Source: an uncultured Planctomycetaceae bacterium
Lineage (GTDB): Bacteria; Planctomycetota; Planctomycetia; Planctomycetales; Planctomycetaceae
DNA: 64,000 bases
NCBI GenBank assembly: GCA_943787265.1
Contig: CALSLT010000004.1
Coordinates: 310,001-374,000 of the forward strand
Direction: 5' to 3'
Shown: one piece after another, positions 17,241-26,796 of the stretch
Position numbering within the stretch: the first letter of the stretch is position 1
Layout of the letters: each line of letters starts with the position of its first letter
The notes under the pieces: generated by a model
The model's input: the letters and a program-made list of their open reading frames with translations, nothing else
Told to the model about the DNA's origin: nothing
Database searches by the model: none
Program-made: the position numbers and the translations under genes

Positions 17241-19904
17241 TCAGTTTGACGCTGGTTCTGGCAGCGACTGTCTCACAAGTTTCAGCAGCAACTGATGCGC
17301 ATCTCGATACCGAGGTGCTTCTTCCAAAGCCATCAGCGTCTGTCGTTTTGCATCTTTCATTTTGCCTTGAGCGTGCAGCGATTTCGCCAGTCGAAAGTGA
17401 ATATCCGCCGGATCGGCCGGATTCAGGAGCAATAGTCTGCTGAGTGCTCGTGACGCGACGGCCGGCTGATCACGTTTCTCAGCGACCGTTGCCCGTAATA
17501 AATGCGGCTGATTGAGCAACGGATCGATGGCGAACAGTCGAGCGGCAGTTTGCTCGACCGCTGACCAATCGGACGCTGCCGTCTGTAATTCCACGAGCCG
17601 CAGGTTTGCGGAAACGGCGTCATCGTTGATCGCCACGAACTGCTCAAGAACGCTTCGTTCTTCCGGGGCGCGTTCGAGTTTCTGATAAACACCTGCCAAC
17701 CGTTCGTAGGAATTATCGCCTCCGATATATGTCGGATTAATTGAGATCAACTGTTTCAGAGTCTGTGCAGAATCAGCCCATTTCTTCGCCGAGAGCTGCC
17801 GCTGAGCGAGAGCCATCAGACCGACAAAGTTCTTTGGGTGCTCTTTCACCCACGCTTCCAACGCTCCTTCGCCCTGGGCAAGCAGCTCTTCAAGATTCGG
17901 CGGTTCCCAGTCGGCATCCGGTGCGAGTGACTCTGCCTGTTTCTTCGCAAAGGCTTCGAAGCGTTTTTCCAGTTCAGACAGCGCGGCGCACCGTCGATCC
18001 AACGCGACGTTCACGGGCAGGCCGAGTTTCAAATCGCCGAGCACTTTTCGAAGTGATTCCATGCCGAAGTTCTGGACGAGAAAATCGACGGCCATGCACG
18101 ATTCGAAATACGCGAACTGAAGATGCCAGCCACTTTCCGGCCGCATGAATGCACTGCTGAGTTCACTGAGCGGTGTCAATCCGTCATTCAGAATGTGTTC
18201 GCGATATCGAGGGTCCATCCGCTGGCCCCACGACGGGTTTGCCCGCAACTCTTCGTAGACCGAAATCCCTTCACTCAACCAGCGAGGAATTTTGTTCTGC
18301 GTCAACTCAAGCGTGATGACGTGGCAGAATTCGTGCCACAACACGGCTTCCCAGTTCGAAGGATTATCGCGTCGTGATGCTGGGCTGTTGGCCGTGATGA
18401 CTCGTCCGAAACAAACGCCCAGATAGCCCGAGACTGCTGGCATCCCAAATGTCCGAACGGCGAAGTCGTCTTCGTTTGGAAAGACTTCAACCGTGATCCG
18501 ATCTTTCAACTCCAGGCCGTACTTCGAGCCGAGCGTCTGTTTGGCCTTGTGCAACAAAGCGAGCACCTCGGCTCCGTACAACTTCGACTCGTCCGTTTCC
18601 ATTCTCAACGTAAACGAATCGTCCTGCAGCGTCGTAAACTTGCCAAGTTCGTCGTGCAGTTCAAGCAGGTTGTACGTCGCAACGTTGTAGCTGTCGATGT
18701 CGTACGCGGCGTGAGCGACTTTCCAGCCTTCCGTTTCTTCTCCAAGTCGAAGTAAGTCGTCGGCGAGTTGTCGTTGAGCGGGGGCGAAGTCTTGCTTTAA
18801 CGTGAGTGCCTTACGCTGGTAAGCGGCGCCTTCGCGGAAGCGATAGTGCTGCGAAAGCTTGCGACCAATCAGATGGTCAATGCGAGGGTTCGTCGTCCAG
18901 CGTGCGAGCGCTTTGTCTCGAAAGATGACTTCGCCTCGCAGATCGTTCATCAGATGAGCGATGGCTGCTCGGTAGGCAAAGGCTTCCGGCTCCAGAGAAT
19001 CGATTTTGTGGACCCGGTCAAGTAACTCGATTGCCGCATCGTACTGCTCGGCGTCGACCATCCCGTCGACCATGAACAGAATGCTTGGAATATGGTTCGG
19101 GTTTAGTTTCAAAGCCGCTTCAATACCGACCGCCGCCGCCTGACGATCAGTAGACGCAATCGCTCGCGCGAGACCTGACGTAAAATCAGGGTCGTCCGGA
19201 AACTGCTCCAACGCCGCTTTGAAATTGTCTGCCGCCAGCGAGTCGTCGCTTTTGCTAAGTGCCAGGTTACCGATCGCCAGCCAGGGTTCGCGGCTGGTCC
19301 GGCTGCGAAGCTTTGCTTTCTCGAAACGTTCATCAAGAATTTCTCTCGCATCGCGGCCATCGAATTCGTCGATCTGGCCGAGGATGACGAGTTCTTCCGC
19401 GTCGGTGTATCGCCAGGAAAACTGCTTCACCAGCGTACGAATCTCCGTCAGCAAGAGTTCGGCAAGTTCTGCTCGACCACTTCGCAAGGCCGATTCGCGA
19501 GCCAGCCAACGCAGCCGAATGCTCCAGGAATATCGACGCAGGCCATTGGCAATGGTCATCAAAGAGGCGTCGAACTGACCAATCGCCGCCTCGGCCCGAG
19601 CCTTGATGACCGGCCAGGATTCGCCGTATCGGTTCTTCGTGATCGCTTCGTGTGTCGCCTCGATGCACGCGTGATAGTCGCCTTTGATGAGCATGTCCCG
19701 ACACTCAGTCAGCTCGGCGGCTTTGACGTTTGCAGAGGGGACGACGACAGCCAGAAAAATCACGGCCACAGCAACGGCGACGCGGAGTCGGAAAGAGTGA
19801 TCGAAGTTGCTCGCCAAGCGTGGGCGAGAAGCGGTCGCAGCCGGCAAAGGACAACGAATCTGCCGGTGACACTGGAATTGCTGCCTGTCCGCAGGTGCGG
19901 CCAT
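17241..19904 (-). CDS. TPR protein with gluzincin-type (peptidase MA-like) domain
   Basis: From ATG 19904 the protein has 887 residues: a basic N-terminus and hydrophobic signal or anchor at about 41-62, several TPR-like helical repeats (about 70-460), a zinc-peptidase-like domain with HEFCH at about 524-528 preceded by WEAVL and followed by LTQNKIPRWLSEGISVYEE (the distal Glu motif), and more TPR repeats to the end. HExxH plus the downstream E in a W-L-S-E-G-x-x-x-Y motif is the signature of M1/MA-clan peptidases of this size class. The start is supported by GGAAGG six bases upstream; the frame continues to 20003 without such a site. It heads the MoxR cluster. Proteolytic activity is inferred. 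Confidence 0.83.
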   Translation of the reverse strand: MAAPADRQQFQCHRQIRCPLPAATASRPRLASNFDHSFRLRVAVAVAVIFLAVVVPSANVKAAELTECRDMLIKGDYHACIEATHEAITKNRYGESWPVIKARAEAAIGQFDASLMTIANGLRRYSWSIRLRWLARESALRSGRAELAELLLTEIRTLVKQFSWRYTDAEELVILGQIDEFDGRDAREILDERFEKAKLRSRTSREPWLAIGNLALSKSDDSLAADNFKAALEQFPDDPDFTSGLARAIASTDRQAAAVGIEAALKLNPNHIPSILFMVDGMVDAEQYDAAIELLDRVHKIDSLEPEAFAYRAAIAHLMNDLRGEVIFRDKALARWTTNPRIDHLIGRKLSQHYRFREGAAYQRKALTLKQDFAPAQRQLADDLLRLGEETEGWKVAHAAYDIDSYNVATYNLLELHDELGKFTTLQDDSFTLRMETDESKLYGAEVLALLHKAKQTLGSKYGLELKDRITVEVFPNEDDFAVRTFGMPAVSGYLGVCFGRVITANSPASRRDNPSNWEAVLWHEFCHVITLELTQNKIPRWLSEGISVYEELRANPSWGQRMDPRYREHILNDGLTPLSELSSAFMRPESGWHLQFAYFESCMAVDFLVQNFGMESLRKVLGDLKLGLPVNVALDRRCAALSELEKRFEAFAKKQAESLAPDADWEPPNLEELLAQGEGALEAWVKEHPKNFVGLMALAQRQLSAKKWADSAQTLKQLISINPTYIGGDNSYERLAGVYQKLERAPEERSVLEQFVAINDDAVSANLRLVELQTAASDWSAVEQTAARLFAIDPLLNQPHLLRATVAEKRDQPAVASRALSRLLLLNPADPADIHFRLAKSLHAQGKMKDAKRQTLMALEEAPRYRDAHQLLLKLVRQSLPEPASN

Positions 19905-20252
19905 GAGCGACCTTCCGTGGCCAGTCGTGAACGGCGAATGTTCGGCGGTCAGGTGCCGATCCCGCAATTCCGGTGGGCTGGAGTCAGTTTCTAGGTATTG
20001 CATTCGGCAGGCCGAAGCTGGAAGACGTTAACGAATAAAAAACGCATCGACAACACGTCATGCGATCATCCAGCGTAGCAGAGCCGGCGGGGGTATCGAG
20101 GGGTCAGTATTCGGATCTGGGAAAAATCAGAATTTGTCACAGATTCATGTACGGAATTGCCGCCAGATTCCCACTGTTATTAAGAGGCGTTTGATTTCGG
20201 GCGTCTGTAAGCACGGAAGCTGTTTGAATTCTGCGGATGCGGAGCTGGAACT

Positions 20253-22532
20253 ATGCGACTCACACTTCGAACCCTGCTGGCGTACCTCGACGATCTGCTC
20301 GAAGCAGGGCAGTCCCGCGAGATCGGCGAAAAGATCAGCGAAAGCGGTTACGCGTCGGCTCTGGTCGACCGCATCCGGGAAGTCATGCGTCGCCGCCGAC
20401 TGACCGCCCCAGATCCAAAAAGCCCGAACAGCGGCCTGGATACAAATTCGATCGCGGAGTACCTCGACAACACGCTTGATCCGGACGCTGTGGCAGACGT
20501 CGAGAAGGTCTGTCTGGACTCGGACGTGCATCTGGCCGAGGTCGCAGCTAGTCATCAGATCCTGACGTTGGTGCTCGGCGAGCCGGTCGACGTTCCGGCG
20601 AGAACTCGCGAGCGTATGTACGCGCTCGGCCCAAGTGGAAAGCCGGCCGGCTCGGGCGCTCTCGTTGACGAAGAAGGCGATTCTCAGTTCGACTCGGATC
20701 CTAGCGTCACCATTCCGTCTCGCCACGCGGCTGAAGAAAGCAAGCCACCCAACGACACGAATGGCGAAACATTCACGAAGACGATTCCCGACTACCTGAA
20801 GCCAGTTCCGCTTTGGCGTCGCATGGCACCGGTCGCTGTCGGAGTACTCGTGGGTGCCGTCTGGCTAGCAGTTGCTTACGTCGATCCATCGATTCCGCTT
20901 GGCAAGTCGTCAGATGATGGAAACACCGTTGCTCAGATTGATCCCGGAACCGAACTCGCAGTTTCACCGGAGGATTCGATCGGCAACGATCCCGGGCTCG
21001 AAGCGGCAATCGGTACAACGCCTGAACCGACTCCCGGCCAGCAGTCTGAACCCGAAGTCGTCGCCGCTAACAAAACGCCGCGCGACATCGCACAACTAGA
21101 CGGCTTTGACCCCGACGCTCGACCAGGTACAGCGACCGTTCCGATGCCGGCCGTGCCGTCTCCTCAACCTGAAACCGAACTTGCCAGCACGACTCCTCAA
21201 CCAGTCACACCGACACTGCCCGATCCGACACCGCCGCCCGTTGGAACTTCAGTGGCAGCCGTAACAAGCCCTCCGACAGTTGGTTCATCGGTCAGTGCTC
21301 CGTCAACCACGGTCGCCCTGACAACTCCGGCTTCGGTTCCGGTCAAGCCGGAAACCGTTGTGGTGCCAACCGTGCCTGCACCTGAGATGCTCTATACGTC
21401 TCGCGAAGGAGTCCTGGCCAGAAAGACCGACGAAGGCTGGTTAACAATGCCGCATCGAACAGCCATCCGAGCCGGCGATCGTGTGGCGTCTCTGGAACCG
21501 TTCTCGGCGTTGCTTGAAATCAGCTCGCTGGATTTGCTGATCGAACTCAAAGGCGGAGCGGTCATCGAGTATCTCGGAGCAACGGAAGACGAGCAGGTTT
21601 CGCTGCAACTTCTGTCCGGACTAATCAGCATGCAGCGACGATCGTCCGATACGAAAACCGAACCAATAGTCGTCGGCCTTCGCCTGATGGATGAGCCGTG
21701 CCGAGTCACGTTGCAATCACAGTCGGCCTTATGCGGGGCAGAGTTGAACATGGCGGAAGCCAACGCCTACGAAAAAGATCTCGGCGAGGATCGTTACACC
21801 GGGGGCCTGTTCGTCGTGAATGGTCGAGTCGGCTTTGTCGGCAAACTTGCTGGTGACGTCCGCCTGGTGGGGCCATCGTGGTTTCCGCTTACTCCGGTCG
21901 ATCGGCGAGCGATGGCGGAAAGCGACGAACAGCCGCCTTTGTTAACCATCCCCGACTGGCTCGATGCGAGCAGTTCGCGGATTTCGTCAACACAGCGGCG
22001 ATATTCCAGTCGCTTCCAGAATGAAATCGACGACGAGCAGCCGCTGCGAGACAGCATCCCGTCGATCGTGAAGTCGAAAATTCCGGCCATTTCAGAACTT
22101 GCCGTCAAGACAATGGCCACCACAAGCATGCACAATAATCTGGTGCAGGTGCTGGCCGAGGCGGAATTCCTAGAAGCTCGCAACGCCGCAATTGCCGGCC
22201 TGAGACGATGGCTTCCCGCAGCTCCTGAAAACCGAGAGACCATGCGAGCCTCTTTGCAGCGACACTTCCCGCCGGATCAGGTCGACACGCTATACCGACT
22301 TCTTTGGGGATACAGCGAGGACGATGCTCGCAATCCGGCAACGTCCCGCTTGCTGGTCGACTGGCTTGGGCACGATAGCCAGGTCATCCGGCAGTTGGCC
22401 TTCAATCATGTTTATCGACTGACCGGCCAGCGTTACGACTTCCGACCGATCAACCCGGCCAACCAGCGTAAAGTCGCCCTTGATCGGTGGTACTCGCACC
22501 TCGAACGGAACGACGGAAAGCTGCTGGAGTAA
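20253..22532 (+). CDS. Anti-sigma-like membrane protein with FecR-like periplasmic part
   Basis: The 759-residue protein starts with two helical units (residues 1-50 and 62-105) resembling zinc-finger anti-sigma domains but without the zinc-binding Cys/His set (YLDDLLEAGQ and EYLDNTLDPDAV). A single membrane helix lies at about 191-210. Outside are a Pro/Thr-rich linker (about 215-385), a beta-rich region resembling FecR (AGDRVASLEPFSALLEISSLD, LLSGLISMQ) and a helical C-terminal region (about 600-759). The start follows a GGAGCTGGAA site. No sigma factor gene is adjacent, so regulation of a distant sigma factor is only a guess. It is convergent with the EVE gene, nine bases apart. Confidence 0.78.
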   Translation: MRLTLRTLLAYLDDLLEAGQSREIGEKISESGYASALVDRIREVMRRRRLTAPDPKSPNSGLDTNSIAEYLDNTLDPDAVADVEKVCLDSDVHLAEVAASHQILTLVLGEPVDVPARTRERMYALGPSGKPAGSGALVDEEGDSQFDSDPSVTIPSRHAAEESKPPNDTNGETFTKTIPDYLKPVPLWRRMAPVAVGVLVGAVWLAVAYVDPSIPLGKSSDDGNTVAQIDPGTELAVSPEDSIGNDPGLEAAIGTTPEPTPGQQSEPEVVAANKTPRDIAQLDGFDPDARPGTATVPMPAVPSPQPETELASTTPQPVTPTLPDPTPPPVGTSVAAVTSPPTVGSSVSAPSTTVALTTPASVPVKPETVVVPTVPAPEMLYTSREGVLARKTDEGWLTMPHRTAIRAGDRVASLEPFSALLEISSLDLLIELKGGAVIEYLGATEDEQVSLQLLSGLISMQRRSSDTKTEPIVVGLRLMDEPCRVTLQSQSALCGAELNMAEANAYEKDLGEDRYTGGLFVVNGRVGFVGKLAGDVRLVGPSWFPLTPVDRRAMAESDEQPPLLTIPDWLDASSSRISSTQRRYSSRFQNEIDDEQPLRDSIPSIVKSKIPAISELAVKTMATTSMHNNLVQVLAEAEFLEARNAAIAGLRRWLPAAPENRETMRASLQRHFPPDQVDTLYRLLWGYSEDDARNPATSRLLVDWLGHDSQVIRQLAFNHVYRLTGQRYDFRPINPANQRKVALDRWYSHLERNDGKLLE

Positions 22533-22541
22533 GCGAGTCAG

Positions 22542-23030
22542 CTATCGAGGATCTTTCGCCCCGGCGAGCTTGTGAATCGCTTTCCATTCTTCTTCGTTTA
22601 CTGGCGTGATCGACAGCCGCGAGCCCTTCTGCATAACCGCCATGCCTGAGGCAACTTTATCCGCTTTGAGATCGTCGCGAGTGACGGGCGTTTCGAACTT
22701 CTGAATGATCTCGACATCGACCATGATCCACGTTGGTTTTTCCGGATCGCTCTTCGGATCGTAGTGCTTGTCTTTGGGATCGAACGCCGTGTGATCGGGG
22801 TATCCGGGTGCGATCACCTTTGCCGTCCCGACGACAGCCATCGGTTTCGCGTTGCTATGGTAAAAGAAAACCCGGTCGCCAACCTGAACGTCGTCACGCA
22901 TCATGTTTCGAACCTGGTAGTTTCGGACACCGTCCCAATGCGTCGATTTGTCCTTGACGAGATCGTCGATTGAGTACGCGCTGGGTTCCGACTTGAACAG
23001 CCAGTATTGTCGCTTGCGTTTCTTTGCCAC
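22542..23030 (-). CDS. EVE domain protein (thymocyte nuclear protein 1-like)
   Basis: The 162-residue protein is one EVE (PUA-like) domain of normal length. It starts YWLFKSEPSAYSIDDL, continues WDGVRNYQVRNMMRDDVQVGDRVFFYHSN, and later has VVGTAKVIAPGYPDHTAFD and WIMVDVEI, all classic positions of the family. EVE domains bind modified bases in DNA or RNA, so this protein may read a nucleic-acid modification or serve in RNA maintenance. It is a single gene, convergent with the anti-sigma-like gene and followed upstream by mgtE in the same strand. The family call is certain; the ligand is not known. Confidence 0.93.
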   Translation of the reverse strand: MAKKRKRQYWLFKSEPSAYSIDDLVKDKSTHWDGVRNYQVRNMMRDDVQVGDRVFFYHSNAKPMAVVGTAKVIAPGYPDHTAFDPKDKHYDPKSDPEKPTWIMVDVEIIQKFETPVTRDDLKADKVASGMAVMQKGSRLSITPVNEEEWKAIHKLAGAKDPR

Positions 23031-23084
23031 GTGTAAGATTCCTTCGATAGCGGACTTGAACCGGCCAAGTTTAGCGATGCGGCG

Positions 23085-24449
23085 TTACTCGACTGCTTTT
23101 GCAACGGGACCGAGCAAGGCGATAGCGGTGCTGAAATAAATAATGACGCCTAACACGTCAACGAGTGCAGCGATCAGCGGGTTTGACATCAGCGCGGGGT
23201 CCATGCCGAGCCTCTTAAACAGAATCGGCAATAGAGCGCCCGCAGTCGTTCCAAAGATCACCATGATAAAGACGGTAACCGCGACGACAATCGCCTCAGC
23301 CAGAGGGACCATGCAGATGGCAACGCCGAATGACAAAGCCATCAAGGCGGCTCCCAGAGTCAAAGCCATTCGTAGTTCGCGCATCACGATGAAATATTTG
23401 TCGCGATAATCCATCTCGCTGGTTGCCATCTCGCGAATGATCAGAGTCGCTGACTGCGAACCTGCGTTGCCGCCACTTGCCAGCACCAACGGAATAAACG
23501 CCGCCATCCAGACGTATGATCGCTGAAGTTCTTCGTAGCCCTGCATGACCCACGCGGTGAGAAACGCGGCTGCCAGCAAGATCACCAGCCAGACTCCGCG
23601 TTTCTGAGCCAGTACAAAGAACGGCGTCGTCATGTAGCTTTCGTCAAGCGGTTGAATGGCCGCCTGCATCTGAGCATCTTCAGTCGCTTCCTCTTCCAGA
23701 ACATCCAGCGCGTCGTCCAGCGTCACGATTCCAACAAGTCGATGAAGGTTGTCCACGACGGGAATCGCCAGGAAGTCGTACCGAGCCAGTTCGCGAGCGA
23801 CGTACTCTTCGTCATCGTCGACACGTACCGAAATAACATCCCGGTGCATGATCTCCGAAAGGGTTGCCGTCCGCTTTGCCTGGATCAGCTCACGCAATGA
23901 AACGATGCCGTCCAGTCGCCGACCTTCGTCAAGAATGTAGATGTAGTAAATCGTCTCGCTGTCCGGAGCTTGAATCCGCAGTTCGTCCAGGGCTTCCGAA
24001 ACGGTGATCTCTTCCGGCAACGATGCGTACTCGGTCGTCATGATCGAGCCCGCACTGCCGTCGGGATAAGAAAGCAGTTTGCGAATATCCGTTCGCTCCG
24101 CCTGAGCCATCAGTGGCAGCAGACTTTCAACCTGCTCATCGTCCAGCAGTTCCAGAACATCGACGCGATCGTCCGGAGCCATTTCTTCGATCAATCGGGA
24201 AAGCCGCTTCCGGTCGGCAACGTCAACGATGGCGATCTGCAAACGAGGTTCAAAGAAGCCAAAGATCTCTGCCTGGAGTTCAGCATCGCACGAAACGAGG
24301 ACTCGCCACAGTTCGGCCGGTTCCAGCTCATCGATCACTTCGGCCACGACCGCCGGATGCAATGCTTCGCAGAACTCGCGCAGACCGTCGTCATCATTCG
24401 CGTCGAGGGTCATGCGAAGATCGGGAAAGAGCAGCGATCGATAAAACAT
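23085..24449 (-). CDS. mgtE: Magnesium transporter MgtE
   Basis: The 454-residue protein has the full MgtE order: an N-terminal helical MgtE_N domain (about 1-125, with [20 protein letters not shown] helices), tandem CBS domains (about 135-260, with [22 protein letters not shown] and [10 protein letters not shown]), a connecting helix, and a five-helix membrane domain (about 275-450). The pore segment contains [20 protein letters not shown], matching the family's G-G-N-x-G-x-Q selectivity region. MgtE is a Mg2+ channel gated by cytosolic Mg2+ through the N and CBS domains. It is a single gene; no Mg2+ riboswitch is recognisable in the 286-base upstream gap. Confidence 0.95.
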   Translation of the reverse strand: MFYRSLLFPDLRMTLDANDDDGLREFCEALHPAVVAEVIDELEPAELWRVLVSCDAELQAEIFGFFEPRLQIAIVDVADRKRLSRLIEEMAPDDRVDVLELLDDEQVESLLPLMAQAERTDIRKLLSYPDGSAGSIMTTEYASLPEEITVSEALDELRIQAPDSETIYYIYILDEGRRLDGIVSLRELIQAKRTATLSEIMHRDVISVRVDDDEEYVARELARYDFLAIPVVDNLHRLVGIVTLDDALDVLEEEATEDAQMQAAIQPLDESYMTTPFFVLAQKRGVWLVILLAAAFLTAWVMQGYEELQRSYVWMAAFIPLVLASGGNAGSQSATLIIREMATSEMDYRDKYFIVMRELRMALTLGAALMALSFGVAICMVPLAEAIVVAVTVFIMVIFGTTAGALLPILFKRLGMDPALMSNPLIAALVDVLGVIIYFSTAIALLGPVAKAVE

Positions 24450-24630
24450 CGGGAGTCACCTCCGCGGATCACTTTGAGAACTGATCCACTGGAGAAAGCG
24501 TATCGGACGTCCGACCGCGCAGTGCTCGCCGGAATCGTGGCGGATGATACGGTTCACAGCCGCGCCGACACAGCTTCACAGAATGAGTCTGTGAGAATTC
24601 ATAGGAAATCGATGTGTTCTCACATCCTCA

Positions 24631-24706
24631 AGGCGAGCCGTCGGCGTAAGCCGATGGGTAAATGCATTCCTGCCAAATCCGGCCGGCTTACGTCAACCGC
24701 TCGCCT
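24631..24706. repeat. Interspersed inverted repeat in the mgtE upstream gap
   Basis: Arms at 24631-24653 (AGGCGAGCCGTCGGCGTAAG..) and 24684-24706 are inverted copies of about 23 bases with three mismatches. The pattern of CCGGCTTACG with CGCTCGCCT is similar to a stretch at 45801-45892. It lies in the 286-base gap between mgtE and the oxidoreductase gene (both minus strand), where no gene is seen. Confidence 0.7.
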
Positions 24707-24735
24707 GAGCAGACATTGCACTTCGACCAGCCAAC

Positions 24736-25773
24736 CTACGCAGCGGTGGCGATGTTGCTCTGCCGGCCCCAGTCGTGAGCGGCGATCGATTCCAGGACCA
24801 TTTCTGCGACTTTGAGAGCCTCGAGAGCTTCGTCACCACTGCAGGCCGGCTTCTTGCCGTGTCGAACACAATCGACAAATTCTTCAAGTTCAGCGGTCAG
24901 AGCATCTCCTTCGGCAACCGACGCTTTGTCGACTTCGATAAACCGGCCAAAGATATCGGCTTTCAGTTTCTCGATATCCGCACCCGGCTCACGAGCAAGC
25001 TCCAAAGGTGATCGCCCATAGCGTAGCGCTTCGCTCGGCGAGTAGCTGGTCACTTCACGCGTCTGAAGATCGACATCAACGCAACCGAGCGGCGACCAGA
25101 CTTGCATGCCGCGTTTTGCGTCCGGATTCACGCGACTCGCTGTCAGGTCAGCGATGGCGCCGTTTTCAAAGAACAGCCTCGCGTTGACAATGTCTTCATG
25201 ATTGCTGACGACATTGATTCCAAACGCCTGAACGTTTTTGACCGGCGACCGAACAAGATCAAGAACGAGATCGATGTCGTGAATCAGCAGGTCGTGAACG
25301 ACGCCAATATCTGTTGAACGGAACGGAAATGGACTGACTCGTTCAGCTCGGATGTACTTGGGACTGCCGCACGCTTTTCGAGCGGCGACCATTGCTGGGT
25401 TGAATCGTTCGACATGGCCAACCTGGAGAACGGAGTTGCCGGCCTTCGCAAGATCGACGAGACGTTGGCCCTCAGCAACAGAATCAGCCAATGGCTTTTC
25501 GACAAGCACTGGGATTCCGTTTTCGAGAAACTCGCCAGCGATGTCGCCGTGCAATGTCGTCGGCACGACAATCGAAGCCGCGTCGATGTCGCCAATCATG
25601 TCTCGGCCGTTAGCCACCCAGCGAGTGTTTAGCTGATCGGCAATCGGCCGGCCAATCTCTTCTCGCGGTTCAGCAACGGCGACAAGTTCGACGCCCGGCA
25701 ATCCGGAAACAATCCGAGCGTGATGTCTGCCCAAAGCTCCAACGCCGACTACCATTACTCGAAGATCGCTCAT
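24736..25773 (-). CDS. Gfo/Idh/MocA-family NAD(P)-dependent oxidoreductase
   Basis: From ATG 25773 the protein has 345 residues. The N-terminal Rossmann fold has the nucleotide motif VVGVGALGRHHARI and the family EKP triplet in VLVEKPLADS, the catalytic Lys; the C-terminal part has a typical beta sheet. The longer frame to 25848 is translation of a palindrome and is rejected. The gene follows lpxA and lpxC on the same strand. In several bacteria a Gfo/Idh enzyme (GnnA) beside lpx genes oxidises the 3-position of UDP-GlcNAc for 2,3-diamino lipid A, so that role is possible here. No GnnB-type aminotransferase is in the window. General family call is certain. Confidence 0.85.
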   Translation of the reverse strand: MSDLRVMVVGVGALGRHHARIVSGLPGVELVAVAEPREEIGRPIADQLNTRWVANGRDMIGDIDAASIVVPTTLHGDIAGEFLENGIPVLVEKPLADSVAEGQRLVDLAKAGNSVLQVGHVERFNPAMVAARKACGSPKYIRAERVSPFPFRSTDIGVVHDLLIHDIDLVLDLVRSPVKNVQAFGINVVSNHEDIVNARLFFENGAIADLTASRVNPDAKRGMQVWSPLGCVDVDLQTREVTSYSPSEALRYGRSPLELAREPGADIEKLKADIFGRFIEVDKASVAEGDALTAELEEFVDCVRHGKKPACSGDEALEALKVAEMVLESIAAHDWGRQSNIATAA

Positions 25774-25787
25774 GATGAATTCTCGCG

Positions 25788-25842
25788 GTAGTGTGGGCAT
25801 CGCCCACCAAATGGTTGTTCTGGTGGGCGGTGCCCACCCTAC
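25788..25842. repeat. Interspersed palindrome, GTAGGGTGGGCA family
   Basis: Left arm GTAGTGTGGGCATCGCCCAC and right arm GTGGGCGGTGCCCACCCTAC (25823-25842) are inverted copies separated by about 15 bases, each arm being palindromic. It lies between lpxA and the oxidoreductase. When translated it yields a false N-terminal extension of the oxidoreductase (GWAPPTRTT). Confidence 0.85.
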
Positions 25843-25854
25843 GGGCAACGGCTT

Positions 25855-26706
25855 CTACGCAGCCTTGGATTGTTTCGAATCGGCGGGCGGAGCATCGCGA
25901 ACGGCTTCGCGGGCTCGTCCCTGTTTGCCGGCACTTTGCTGCTCAATTGCCGTCAGAAGCGTGTTCAGTTCCAACGGGATGATGCCTTCCAGCTCGTCGG
26001 TAAGAATCTTTCGAACTTCGCCGATTCGTTTGTGTTCTCGAAAGACAAGCCGATGAGCACGTTTGATCGTTCGAATAGTCGGCTCAGAAATTCCAGCTCG
26101 TCGCATGCCGATCAAGTTGATCGTGCGAACTTCCGGGTTGTCACTTCCGCATGCGAGCATGAACGGAGGAATGTCGTTCGGTACTCGGCAACCGCCGCTG
26201 ATAAAGGCCAGCTTGCCGATCGTCGCAAAGTGATGGACGACACTGTTTCCCGAAACGATCGCTCGGTCGTGAACGTGCACGTGCCCGCCGAGCAGTACTC
26301 CGTTGACGAGAAACGTGTTGTTAAAGACGTGGCAGTTGTGTGCAACGTGCGCATTGGCCATCAGCATGTTGCCGTTGCCGATGCGAGTCCAATGGTCCTC
26401 CTTTTCGGCACCGCGGCTGACGGTGACTCCTTCCCGAAAGAGATTATCGTCGCCGATTTCGACTCCGGTGTCAGCGTCAGCTCGAAAGCTGACATCCTGC
26501 GGCTCACCACCGATCACACAGTTCGGCCAGAAGCGGTTCCGCTCACCAATGATGACCTTGCCCTGCACGGCCACGTTACTGTCAAGCTTCGTCCCGTTAC
26601 CGATCGTGACGTCGGGGCCGACGACGCAGAACGGACCGATCTCGACATCGTCGCCAATTCGGGCTGACTGATGCACGTCCGACAAACGTGAAATCCTGGT
26701 TGACAT
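25855..26706 (-). CDS. lpxA: Acyl-ACP:UDP-sugar acyltransferase LpxA
   Basis: The 283-residue protein is a left-handed beta-helix acyltransferase built of hexapeptide repeats in the first 190 residues (for example ARIGDDVEIGPFCVVGPDVTIG). The catalytic-site motif NAHVAHNCHV contains His123, equivalent to E. coli LpxA His125, and the helical C-terminus has RRAGISEPTIRTIKRAHRLVF as in LpxA. It transfers a 3-hydroxyacyl chain to the 3-position of UDP-GlcNAc or of its 3-amino analogue in the first lipid A step. The length (E. coli about 262) is slightly longer because of a C-terminal tail. It lies between lpxC and the Gfo/Idh gene, all on the minus strand. Confidence 0.93.
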   Translation of the reverse strand: MSTRISRLSDVHQSARIGDDVEIGPFCVVGPDVTIGNGTKLDSNVAVQGKVIIGERNRFWPNCVIGGEPQDVSFRADADTGVEIGDDNLFREGVTVSRGAEKEDHWTRIGNGNMLMANAHVAHNCHVFNNTFLVNGVLLGGHVHVHDRAIVSGNSVVHHFATIGKLAFISGGCRVPNDIPPFMLACGSDNPEVRTINLIGMRRAGISEPTIRTIKRAHRLVFREHKRIGEVRKILTDELEGIIPLELNTLLTAIEQQSAGKQGRAREAVRDAPPADSKQSKAA

Positions 26707-26753
26707 GGGGACGTCCTTGTCCTGAAAAGTTCCTGCGGTTTTGATTTTAGATC

Positions 26754-26779
26754 GTAGGGTGCGTCTTGACGCACCCTAC
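26754..26779. repeat. Single-arm palindrome, GTAGGGTGCGTC family
   Basis: GTAGGGTGCGTC followed by two T residues and its exact reverse complement forms a perfect 12-base-pair hairpin in the gap between lpxC and lpxA. It is the same unit that appears doubled at 12061-12126 and 30865-30930, here in solo form. Confidence 0.85.
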
Positions 26780-26796
26780 CAGCTTCCAATGATCGT

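Noticed and set aside
24450..24735. Possible Mg2+ riboswitch upstream of mgtE
   Set aside because: Only a palindromic repeat and a short weak hairpin near 24469-24490 could be seen; no known Mg2+ riboswitch core was recognised.
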